Of a stretch of DNA of 8,852 nt, positions 1 through 5,491 are shown piece by piece (position 1 is the first letter of the stretch; every line of letters starts with the position of its first letter). Below the pieces are notes generated by a model that was not told the DNA's origin, searched no databases, and saw nothing but the letters and a program-made list of their open reading frames with translations. Source of the DNA: an uncultured Moraxellaceae bacterium (GTDB lineage: Bacteria; Pseudomonadota; Gammaproteobacteria; Pseudomonadales; Moraxellaceae); assembly GCA_937952925.1 (NCBI GenBank), contig CALFYA010000342.1:1-8852 (forward strand). Reading direction: 5' to 3'. The position numbers and the translations under genes were made by a program.

Positions 1-1
1 G

Positions 2-85
2 GCAGTGATTGCACTAACAGTCATTCAAGTGATTGCCAAGCAAAGCCAAGAGCCACCAAAGCCCTGTAAGCTGAGGGTCGTTTAG
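2..85 (+). CDS. Possible C-terminal tail of an upstream gene (partial)
   Basis: Frame 2 is open from the window edge to a TAG at 83-85 and gives a 27-residue tail. It starts with a hydrophobic run (AVIALTVIQVIA) followed by a polar, Pro/Lys-rich end (KQSQEPPKPCKLRVV). In a Mu-like genome the gene before the portal is the large terminase subunit, but nothing in these residues identifies it, and the hydrophobic run would also suit a small membrane protein. Frame 1 is open only to 69 and looks less protein-like. The 24-base period of the two GTGATTGC copies (5-12 and 29-36) is a whole number of codons, which weakly favours coding in frame 2. Low confidence; the function is unknown. Confidence 0.25.
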   Translation, partial: AVIALTVIQVIAKQSQEPPKPCKLRVV

Positions 86-90
86 GAATG

Positions 91-176
91 AGCGCGGGTA
101 AAGCGAGGCACTGCCTCGCCCACGTGCAAGGCAAGGGCTACGCCCGCGCAGACTTCCGCTAAGGAAGTGATTCCGC
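91..176 (+). other. Hairpin-dense non-coding leader before the portal gene
   Basis: This stretch has no convincing gene but holds several exact inverted repeats. The closing stem is GCGCGGG (92-98) with CCCGCGC (143-149). Inside it are GCGAGGC (103-109) with GCCTCGC (113-119) and GGGC (135-138) with GCCC (142-145); the last competes with the closing stem. Outside are ACTTCC (152-157) with GGAAGT (163-168), and the alternative GGAA (163-166) with TTCC (171-174). The same GGAA can pair with either copy of the direct repeat TTCCGC (154-159 and 171-176), so two exclusive folds are possible. It could be a structured mRNA leader, a processed RNA or an inserted repeat element. The strand of action is not shown by the sequence. 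Confidence 0.4.
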
Positions 177-205
177 CTGATCTTTAACCCCTCCCACCCT
201 GACAA

Positions 206-235
206 TGGGTGCAAACTGGACTAGGTTTGCACCCA
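206..235 (+). promoter_or_regulatory. 11-bp inverted repeat abutting the portal start codon
   Basis: TGGGTGCAAAC (206-216) and GTTTGCACCCA (225-235) are perfect reverse complements separated by an 8-base loop. The ATG of the portal gene follows at 236-238 with no gap. The only SD-like bases (TAGG, 222-225) lie at the loop and stem edge and are poorly spaced, so the folded RNA would hide the ribosome site. There is no U-tract, so this is not a normal Rho-independent terminator. It could limit portal translation, be an RNA-processing site, or be a dyad bound by a protein at the DNA level. Confidence 0.5.
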
Positions 236-1849
236 ATGGCAAAGCGCAAAAAATCAGACCAACGCCAAGCGTTAGAGTCGCCCCAATCAGCCGAAGTCGG
301 CTGGTTGCAATATCAATTTGCCGAGCACCCCGTGCGCGGCCTTACCCCTGCCAAGCTGCACCAACTGCTTACCAATGCCGAACAAGGCGACTTGACCGCT
401 CAAGCTGATTTGTTCTGTGACATGGAAGAGCGTGATGCTCATATCTATAGCGATATGAGCAAGCGTAAACGTGCGGTGGTGGGTTTGGACTGGGGCGTCA
501 AGCCCTGCCGAAACGCATCCCCAGATGAGAAAAAACTCGCTGAAGAAACTGCCGAATGGGTCGAAGACATCGAAGACTTTGACCAAATCGTTTTTGACGC
601 GCTGGACGCTGTAGGTCACGCTTACTCGGCACAAGAAATCAAATGGCATCGCTTAGGTGCACTGTGGCTACCCGAATGCCTAGAATTTAAAGAGCCTCGC
701 TGTTTTCAGACACCCTTGCTACTCCCCAATCAGTTACGTTTGCGCGACGGGTCGGCGGACGGCGCAGAGCTATGGCCTTATGGCTGGATGTTGCACGTCC
801 ACAAAGCAAAATCTGGCTACATTGCTCGCAGCGGATTGCACAGGGTTTTGAGCTGGCCTTTTTTGTTCAAGCACTACGGTGTGCGTGATCTCATGGAGTT
901 TTTGGAGATTTACGGCTTGCCGATGCGCTTGGGTAAATACCCCAGTGGTGCAACCGATGATGAAAAAACCAAACTGCTGCGTGCAGTCATGTCGATTGGT
1001 CATCATGCTGCGGGAATTATCCCCGAGGGCATGAAAATTGAGTTTCAAGAGGCTGCTAAGGGCACATCTGACCCGCACATGGCATTGATCGAGTGGTGCG
1101 AACGCAGCCAATCAAAAGCCATTTTGGGCGGCACACTCACCAGCTCAGAGGGTAGCCACGGCACGCAAGCGTTGGGCAACGTGCATAACGAAGTGCGGCG
1201 TGAGTTGACCGAATCGGATGCAAAACAGCTTGCTGCAACCATCAATCAATATTTGATTATGCCCATGCTACAGCTCAATAAGCCTGAGCTAGACCCTACC
1301 AAGTATCCTAAATTTTACTTTGATTTGGCACAGCCTGAAGACATCGAGGTGTATTCGGAAGCACTGCCAAAACTGGTGGACGTAGGCATGCAGATTCCAC
1401 AGCAGTGGGCGCATGAAAAACTCGGCATCCCCATGCCAGACGGTAAAGATGTGGCAGTACTGGCAAAAGCTCAACCACAGCCAACACTGACCACCGCAGC
1501 AAATAGCCAACTGCTGCACCTGCTTTATCCCAACATTGCAGCCAATACACAACAGCAACCCACCGAGGTTGAGCTGCTGATGTTGCAAGCGGCACGCGAC
1601 GAAGCTGCGTTAGAAACCGTAGCCAATAGCCAACTGACCCCAGAGCGGCTGCAACAGCAAGGACAATTATTGCTTGCCCCCCTACTCGATACCCTCAATG
1701 GAGCAGGTGGTATCGAAAAAGCGTTAGAAATGTTGGCAGCACTCAAGCCTGACCAAGACCTAGAATCCCTGCAAGAGGATCTGACCCAATTGTTGTTTGC
1801 CGCTGAGGTCTGGGGTCGGCTGAGTGATGTGGGGCAAACTGATGTCTGA
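236..1849 (+). CDS. Mu-like portal protein (DUF935, gp29 family)
   Basis: This 537-residue protein has the look of the Mu gp29/DUF935 portal family, which forms the ring at the unique head vertex through which DNA is packaged and ejected. Family-like stretches include the GLTPAKL segment near the N-terminus, the acidic WVEDIEDFDQ region, the SWPFLFKHYGVRDLMEFLEIYGLPMR block split around residues 205-231, and the glycine-rich GGTLTSSEGSHGTQALGNVH region. The start at ATG 236 (MAKRKKSDQRQ) is preferred. An in-frame GTG at 209 exists but lies inside the inverted repeat and has no SD. The C-terminal part from about residue 410 is Gln/Ala/Leu-rich and contains three AAN(S/T)Q-type motifs (residues 421-425, 435-439, 462-466). 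The stop overlaps the start of the MuF gene by 8 nt, so the two are probably translationally coupled. Family assignment is firm. Confidence 0.93.
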   Translation: MAKRKKSDQRQALESPQSAEVGWLQYQFAEHPVRGLTPAKLHQLLTNAEQGDLTAQADLFCDMEERDAHIYSDMSKRKRAVVGLDWGVKPCRNASPDEKKLAEETAEWVEDIEDFDQIVFDALDAVGHAYSAQEIKWHRLGALWLPECLEFKEPRCFQTPLLLPNQLRLRDGSADGAELWPYGWMLHVHKAKSGYIARSGLHRVLSWPFLFKHYGVRDLMEFLEIYGLPMRLGKYPSGATDDEKTKLLRAVMSIGHHAAGIIPEGMKIEFQEAAKGTSDPHMALIEWCERSQSKAILGGTLTSSEGSHGTQALGNVHNEVRRELTESDAKQLAATINQYLIMPMLQLNKPELDPTKYPKFYFDLAQPEDIEVYSEALPKLVDVGMQIPQQWAHEKLGIPMPDGKDVAVLAKAQPQPTLTTAANSQLLHLLYPNIAANTQQQPTEVELLMLQAARDEAALETVANSQLTPERLQQQGQLLLAPLLDTLNGAGGIEKALEMLAALKPDQDLESLQEDLTQLLFAAEVWGRLSDVGQTDV

Positions 1850-3197
1850 CACCCTGAACGCCCTATTTGGGCAACCACCCAAAGCAGCAATCGAGTATTT
1901 GCAATCCAAGCAAGTCATGCCCTCGATGGACTGGCAAGAGGTGCTGGGCAACGCCCATAACCGCGCTTTTGTAGTGGCGCAGATGGTGCAACTTGATCTG
2001 CTTGAAGACGTGCGCAAATCACTGGTGGATGCACTCGCCAAAAATTGGACATTTGAGCAGTGGCAAGCCCAGATTGTACCGACCATGCAAGCCCGTGGCT
2101 GGTGGGGCAAACAGATACGGGTTGATGGTGATGGTAATGCCCGCGCTGTACAGCTCGGCAGTCCGCATCGGCTCAAGACGATTTATGAAACCAACATCAG
2201 TAACGCATACGAGCGTGGGCGCAATCCACCACCCACCGAGCGTGAGCTGTTGTTGCGTCCTTATGTCATGTATAGCGCGATTCGGGATAATCGCACACGC
2301 CCAGCTCACGCGGCATTACATGGTCAAGTATTTCGACGGGATGACCCCATCTGGTCGGCTATACAACCCAAAAACGGTTATCGCTGCCGCTGCACGTCGA
2401 TCAATCTGGGGGCTGGGCAAGTCACCCGTGGTGGCTATACCCCGATAGATGACCTTGCTCCCTACACCAGCGTTGAACAGGTTGAGGTGGGGCAACGTAG
2501 TGGCAACCCTCGTATTGTTGAGCGGACAGTGGTGCAACTGCCCAATCTGCCCACATTTAAAACCGATGCTGGCTGGGGCGGCGCTCACAAAATGTCTGTG
2601 ACCCAGCAGATCCTCAACAAAGCTGCGGTGGCAGACCCCAACCAAGCTGCAAAGATCATCCACGCCGTTACACAGTCCCCAGCAGCACTACAAACTCTCA
2701 ATACTGAGTTTAGGCAATTTGCCCAGCCAATCATCAATCAAATCCCCGCAGCCGGTCAGCCTGCTGTACGACTCAAGATGACCGGTGATCTGATGCATGT
2801 GGGCGCTGTGCCACAGCTGGTGGTGCAAAGCTTAGCAAATATGGGCAAGCCGCTGAAAAGTGCTGTCATCAGTGTGCGTGATGAAGACGTGGTGCATGCG
2901 CTGCGTCCTGCCAAGCATAACCCTGTTGATGCATCATGGTATTTGGACTTGCCCAAACATCTGGCAGCACCACAGGCAGTACTGCTCGACACCCTAAAAG
3001 GTGACGATGCGCTGGTGTTTGTGTATGCGACGGGGAATGATCGTACCAAGCTGGTGGTGATGACAGACCACAGCCTCAAAACCAAGGTTGACGGCGAACG
3101 GATGCGGGTGGATACCAACGTGGTCAGGACGGCACAACAAGTGCCTGCAATTAGTTTGGGGCTGCCCCACTATGTTTTGCTTTTTGGTGTGCTGTGA
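1842..3197 (+). CDS. MuF-type phage head morphogenesis protein with a C-terminal BECR-like domain
   Basis: This 451-residue protein carries the Phage_Mu_F / SPP1 gp7-like core at about residues 110-190: a TIYETNISNAYERGR helix, then AIRDNRTRPAHAALHGQV, WSAIQPKNGY and the cysteine pair in YRCRC (C182, C184). MuF proteins are minor head proteins at the portal vertex, and some are ejected with the DNA. I start it at ATG 1842 because GGGG (1831-1834) sits 7 nt upstream; in-frame GTG 1824 and ATG 1827 are alternatives. The C-terminal region (about 335-445) shows alternating strands and helices with H352, R355, K358-H359, an LPKHLAAPQAVLLD block and a late NVVRT(Q) motif (T430). That pattern resembles the PBECR (Barnase-EndoU-colicin E5/D-RelE-like) nuclease domains known to be fused to MuF cores. 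The core call is firm; the nuclease call is inference. The stop codon lies inside the outer stem of a minus-strand tRNA-like element. Confidence 0.9.
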   Translation: MSDTLNALFGQPPKAAIEYLQSKQVMPSMDWQEVLGNAHNRAFVVAQMVQLDLLEDVRKSLVDALAKNWTFEQWQAQIVPTMQARGWWGKQIRVDGDGNARAVQLGSPHRLKTIYETNISNAYERGRNPPPTERELLLRPYVMYSAIRDNRTRPAHAALHGQVFRRDDPIWSAIQPKNGYRCRCTSINLGAGQVTRGGYTPIDDLAPYTSVEQVEVGQRSGNPRIVERTVVQLPNLPTFKTDAGWGGAHKMSVTQQILNKAAVADPNQAAKIIHAVTQSPAALQTLNTEFRQFAQPIINQIPAAGQPAVRLKMTGDLMHVGAVPQLVVQSLANMGKPLKSAVISVRDEDVVHALRPAKHNPVDASWYLDLPKHLAAPQAVLLDTLKGDDALVFVYATGNDRTKLVVMTDHSLKTKVDGERMRVDTNVVRTAQQVPAISLGLPHYVLLFGVL

Positions 3198-3271
3198 CCG
3201 CGCCGGACTCGAACCGGATCATGATTCCCTTAAGGGAGTATCAACCGTTACCCATTGGAAACAACGGTCAC
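3194..3271 (-). ncRNA. tRNA-like RNA (degenerate or atypical tRNA), antisense to the F/G junction
   Basis: On the minus strand 78 nt can fold like a tRNA. The acceptor-type stem pairs GTGACCG with CGGTCAC (7 bp, one further T-A pair outside, a G-U pair inside). A T-arm follows consensus: CCGG, loop TTCGAGT, CCGG. The D-like arm is GTT/AAC with GGG in its loop. The anticodon arm is abnormal: TGAT/ATCA encloses a 12-bp palindrome (TCCCTTAAGGGA, + strand 3226-3237), leaving a 4-base TTAA loop instead of a 7-base anticodon loop, so no anticodon can be assigned. There is no encoded CCA. The inner closing pair is G-U on the minus strand but C-A on the plus strand, and the T-loop also reads only on the minus strand, so minus is the sense strand. 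It may be a pseudo-tRNA, a tRNA mimic or a regulatory RNA. Confidence 0.55.
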
Positions 3272-3277
3272 ACTTTG

Positions 3278-3305
3278 ATTCTAACGTAGTCGGGAGGATA
3301 GTCAA
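3278..3305 (-). promoter_or_regulatory. Sigma70-like promoter for the minus-strand tRNA-like RNA
   Basis: Read on the minus strand, TTGACT (+ strand 3300-3305) and TAGAAT (3278-3283) are separated by 16 bp. Each matches five of six bases of the -35 and -10 consensus. Six bases after the -10 comes G at 3271, the first base of the tRNA-like acceptor stem, which is where +1 is expected. The promoter lies across the SD and start codon of gene G on the other strand, so its use could interfere with late transcription or G translation. Strength and use are not shown by the sequence. Confidence 0.55.
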
Positions 3306-3781
3306 TGCAAATCCAAATCAATAATGAGCAGCTCCACAAAAAGCTGCAAGCTGCTGCTAGTAAGCTGGCACAACCAGCCGAACTGATGGATGAGATCCAA
3401 AAGACACTGGTCAGTGAGACCTTGCTGAACTTCCATAGCCAAGGCCGTCCCAAGTGGGCTGGACTGTCACCCTACACGCTCAAACGCCGTAAAGGTGGGA
3501 TGATTTTGCAAGACACGGGGGGTCTGAGCAGCTCGGTACAAGGCTCATTTACTGCCGATACTGCGACAGTGGGCGCAGGTGGTGCGGCTGTGCGGGCAGG
3601 TCGTCGCCCAAGCTCAGTCTATGCAGCTATACACCAGTTTGGTGGGAAAGCAGGGCGCAATCAGTCCGTCAATATCACCGCTCGCCCCTATTTGCCGATG
3701 GATAAAAGCGGCAACTTACAGCCTGAAGCCGCCGCCGCAATTGAGGATATTTGCGATATTTTTATGAGTGATGCGTTTTAG
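3305..3781 (+). CDS. Phage virion morphogenesis protein (Mu gpG / P2 S-like tail completion family)
   Basis: This 158-residue protein matches the Phage virion morphogenesis family (Mu gpG, P2 gpS). The N-terminal part is an alpha-helical segment rich in Ala, Lys and Gln. It is followed by the RPKWAGLSPYTLKRRK block at about 48-63, the LQDTGGL stretch, and the hallmark YAAIHQFGGKAGR motif beginning at Y106, then the ARPYLPM motif. The length agrees with the roughly 150-residue family size. The start is well supported by GGGAGGA (3292-3298) six bases before ATG 3305. The family acts late in virion assembly, at head completion or head-tail joining. It is separated from F by the 107-base tRNA-like junction and followed by a 210-base non-coding gap. 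Confidence 0.92.
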   Translation: MQIQINNEQLHKKLQAAASKLAQPAELMDEIQKTLVSETLLNFHSQGRPKWAGLSPYTLKRRKGGMILQDTGGLSSSVQGSFTADTATVGAGGAAVRAGRRPSSVYAAIHQFGGKAGRNQSVNITARPYLPMDKSGNLQPEAAAAIEDICDIFMSDAF

Positions 3782-3793
3782 CGGTCAGATATA

Positions 3794-3834
3794 GCGTTAG
3801 AGGTGCGTTAGAACGCCACACATTCAACGCCACA
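3794..3834 (+). repeat. Two short direct-repeat pairs downstream of gene G
   Basis: GCGTTAGA occurs at 3794-3801 and again at 3805-3812, an 11-base period or about one helical turn. AACGCCACA occurs at 3812-3820 and 3826-3834, a 14-base period. The second GCGTTAGA joins the first AACGC to form the near-palindrome GCGTT-AG-AACGC (3805-3816). Helical phasing and the dyad suit a DNA-binding protein site, for instance for a late-gene regulator, but the same sequence could be only a weak RNA hairpin. Confidence 0.4.
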
Positions 3835-3866
3835 AAACTTTATGCGTGATTCATCATCTACTGACC

Positions 3867-3890
3867 AAACGCGCTGCTATGCGCGTTTTT
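3867..3890 (+). terminator. Rho-independent terminator between G and the protease gene
   Basis: AAACGCGC (3867-3874) and GCGCGTTT (3881-3888) form an 8-bp GC-rich stem with a TGCTAT loop, and the 3' arm runs into a TTTTT tract (3886-3890). Outer bases ACCA (3864-3867) and TGGT (3892-3895) can extend the pairing past the T-tract. It lies 86 bases after the end of G and would stop transcripts from the portal-F-G unit, implying a new promoter or antitermination for the protease and capsid genes. Confidence 0.7.
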
Positions 3891-3991
3891 GTGGTCTGCA
3901 TTTTTGATACTTCCTTCCTTTATATCGCTGTGCAAAAAATTGGAAGTCGTTCCGCCTAACTTCTGCTCAACCGCTATTCGATCATGGCGGT
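3891..3991 (+). promoter_or_regulatory. Expected late-promoter region ahead of the protease gene
   Basis: The 101 bases between the terminator and the protease start are AT-richer than their surroundings. Phage Mu places late promoter P_I, activated by protein C, just upstream of gene I, so a promoter is expected here. I see a possible -10 (TATATC, 3921-3926) and a TTGATA (3904-3909), but these are only 11 bp apart, so no sigma70 pair fits. I find no clear copy of the Mu C-site pattern (TTAT-N6-ATAA). The location is the only strong argument. Confidence 0.25.
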
Positions 3992-5065
3992 ATGAAACGA
4001 AATCTTTTAGTCGCCGCGTGCGCAGTCGCCCTGAACCTCACACCAGATCAAAAGTATCTGGTACTTGTCCCTGAAGGCAACTTCCGTGGGCTTGATGGAC
4101 GACCATTTGAACCCACAGCCACGAATGGCTGGGTGCTTACTGCTGAAAATGGGCAGCGCATTGTTGCTGCTCTGAACCAGCGCACCATCGACATGGTGGT
4201 CGATTGGGAACACGCGACACTCAAATCAAAAGAAACAGGACAGGAAGCCCCAGCAGCAGGTTGGTGCAAGTCGGGTGCATTTGAATATGTGGCAGGTGTA
4301 GGCATCTGCTCCAACAATTGGGACTGGACACCTCGCGCCACCACACAAATCGAATCCAAAGAATACCGCTACCTATCCCCTGTTTTTTCGTATGCCAAAA
4401 ACGGGCAAATCGTGGATTTGCTCCACGCCTCGCTCACCAACACCCCAAACATTGACCACCTGCCCGAAGCGATTTTGGCTGCTGCGGCTCAGGATTTTTT
4501 AACCCAACAGGAGTCCGCGATGGATCTTGAAGAACTGCTCGAGCATTTGCGATGGATGCTAAACCTCCCCACGCTCGCCACTGCTGCCGAGATCATGGCA
4601 GAACTCAAAAAGGCAATGGCTAAAATTGAAGCCGAAACCGGCACAGCGATGGCAGCCAATACTCACACCTTGTTCGATGCGATTACAGCACTGGGTAACA
4701 AACTTGCGGCAAACAGCCAAGCCCTGCCCGACCCTGCCAAGTATGTGCCTATTGCGGTGGTGAATGATTTGCAGACCAAAGTTGCAACGCTCACGGCTGC
4801 AAGTGCCGCCGGTGAAGTTGACCAGCTCATCACTGCCGCATGCTCGGATGGTCGTTTGCTTGGTGATGCACATATTGCTTGGGCGCGTGACCTCGGCAAG
4901 GCCAATCCAGCAGCACTCAAAGCCCACTTGGACGCAGCGCCCAAAATCCCTGCCTTGACTACTCAGCAGTCCACGATTGCAGCCAATAGTCAGCAGCATC
5001 AAACACCACCACAAACCAAAGACGACTATGAAGCGCAAATCGCCGCCCAAATGGGCTTGGCGTAA
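3992..5065 (+). CDS. Mu-like prophage protease/scaffold protein (gpI, gp32 family)
   Basis: This 357-residue protein has the features of the Mu I protease family, which matures the procapsid by cutting the scaffold. The N-terminal half has the DWEH motif (D71-H74), then the PAAGW stretch, DWTPRAT, and the EYRYLSPVF motif containing S129, then the ASLTNTPNIDHLP block. The His of DWEH and the Ser of YLSPVF are likely active-site residues (inference from conservation). The C-terminal half is helical, acidic and Ala/Gln-rich, typical of a scaffold. The start is ATG 3992 with GGCGG directly upstream. An internal start at codon 177 with a perfect SD predicts a separate scaffold product. Three AAN(S/T)-type motifs lie in the scaffold half (residues 221, 239 and 330). 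The next gene begins nine bases downstream. Confidence 0.92.
   Translation: MKRNLLVAACAVALNLTPDQKYLVLVPEGNFRGLDGRPFEPTATNGWVLTAENGQRIVAALNQRTIDMVVDWEHATLKSKETGQEAPAAGWCKSGAFEYVAGVGICSNNWDWTPRATTQIESKEYRYLSPVFSYAKNGQIVDLLHASLTNTPNIDHLPEAILAAAAQDFLTQQESAMDLEELLEHLRWMLNLPTLATAAEIMAELKKAMAKIEAETGTAMAANTHTLFDAITALGNKLAANSQALPDPAKYVPIAVVNDLQTKVATLTAASAAGEVDQLITAACSDGRLLGDAHIAWARDLGKANPAALKAHLDAAPKIPALTTQQSTIAANSQQHQTPPQTKDDYEAQIAAQMGLA
4509..4513 (+). promoter_or_regulatory. Internal Shine-Dalgarno for the nested scaffold start
   Basis: AGGAG lies inside the protease reading frame, six bases before an in-frame ATG at 4520. It is a better ribosome site than the one before the full-length protein. 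It falls just after the protease domain and before the scaffold domain, where an independent scaffold start would be useful. Confidence 0.65.
4520..5065 (+). CDS. Nested in-frame scaffold protein (Mu gpZ-like)
   Basis: An in-frame ATG at codon 177 of the protease, after an AGGAG at six-base spacing, would give a 181-residue protein starting MDLEELLEHL and ending with the same C-terminus as gpI. In Mu the scaffold Z is made from an internal start in gene I, as Nu3 is from gene C in lambda, which lets the phage make many scaffold copies per protease. The product is helical, acidic and Ala/Gln-rich with no protease motifs, as expected for an internal scaffold that is later degraded. The start is inferred from position and SD only. 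Confidence 0.68.
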   Translation: MDLEELLEHLRWMLNLPTLATAAEIMAELKKAMAKIEAETGTAMAANTHTLFDAITALGNKLAANSQALPDPAKYVPIAVVNDLQTKVATLTAASAAGEVDQLITAACSDGRLLGDAHIAWARDLGKANPAALKAHLDAAPKIPALTTQQSTIAANSQQHQTPPQTKDDYEAQIAAQMGLA

Positions 5066-5074
5066 GGAGCAATC

Positions 5075-5491
5075 ATGACAGCAGCAACCACATCAGTGAT
5101 GACGCCCAGCCGTGAGCTTGGCTTGATTTTTGTCCTTCTGGCAGCCTCAGCCGTCGCTCTTGAAGGCACGCTGGCCTTTGTTGACACCGACGGCTACGGC
5201 TCAAGCACCCCTAGCACTGGCTGCAAATGTGTTGGGGTTTGGGAATCTGGTGCAGATAACAGCACAGGTCTGGACGGCGCAAGTGGCGCAAATGTTCGAC
5301 ATAACCGTCAATTTTTGATGCTCAACGACAGCACCAACCCTGTCACCCAAGCGCACCTGTTTGCTGATGTGTACGCGCTGGACAACCAAACTGTCAGCTC
5401 AAGCAGCAATAGCAACGCCCGCGCCAAGGTTGGACGTTTCATGGGCTTTGACAAATCCAACAGCAGTGCCCTTTGGGTGGAGATCCTATAA
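5075..5491 (+). CDS. Small Mu-type head protein, decoration-like
   Basis: This 138-residue protein sits between scaffold/protease and major head protein, where Mu has gp33 and other phages encode capsid decoration or cement proteins. The pattern of a beta-rich protein is visible: an EGTLAFVDTDGYG strand-turn near residue 30, GVWESGADNSTG, then alternating strands to the VGRFMGFDK and SALWVEIL ending typical of these small head proteins. The N-terminal LGLIFVLLAASAVALEG looks hydrophobic but is the first beta-strand of the domain rather than a signal peptide, since a cytoplasmic virion protein is expected. AGGAG (5065-5069) is five bases before the ATG. The stop overlaps the next start by one base (TAATG). 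The decoration role is inference. Confidence 0.6.
   Translation: MTAATTSVMTPSRELGLIFVLLAASAVALEGTLAFVDTDGYGSSTPSTGCKCVGVWESGADNSTGLDGASGANVRHNRQFLMLNDSTNPVTQAHLFADVYALDNQTVSSSSNSNARAKVGRFMGFDKSNSSALWVEIL

Noticed and set aside
14..214. Minus-strand 66-codon open frame across the leader
   Set aside because: It needs a TTG start, has no ribosome site, and its codons mirror the hairpins; I treat it as a shadow of the structured leader.
1191..1199. AAGTGCGGC, close to the Pasteurellaceae uptake sequence
   Set aside because: One mismatch, single copy, inside the portal gene; no support for uptake or host assignment.
3842..3907. Short 21-codon frame in the gap before the protease
   Set aside because: It has no SD and spans the terminator stem, so it is unlikely to be translated.
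3891..3991. TTGATA/TATATC as a sigma70 promoter
   Set aside because: The boxes are only 11 bp apart, far too close for a normal promoter.
5117..5170. Hydrophobic N-terminus of the small head protein as a signal peptide
   Set aside because: Its place between scaffold and capsid genes and the beta-strand pattern of the family make export unlikely.
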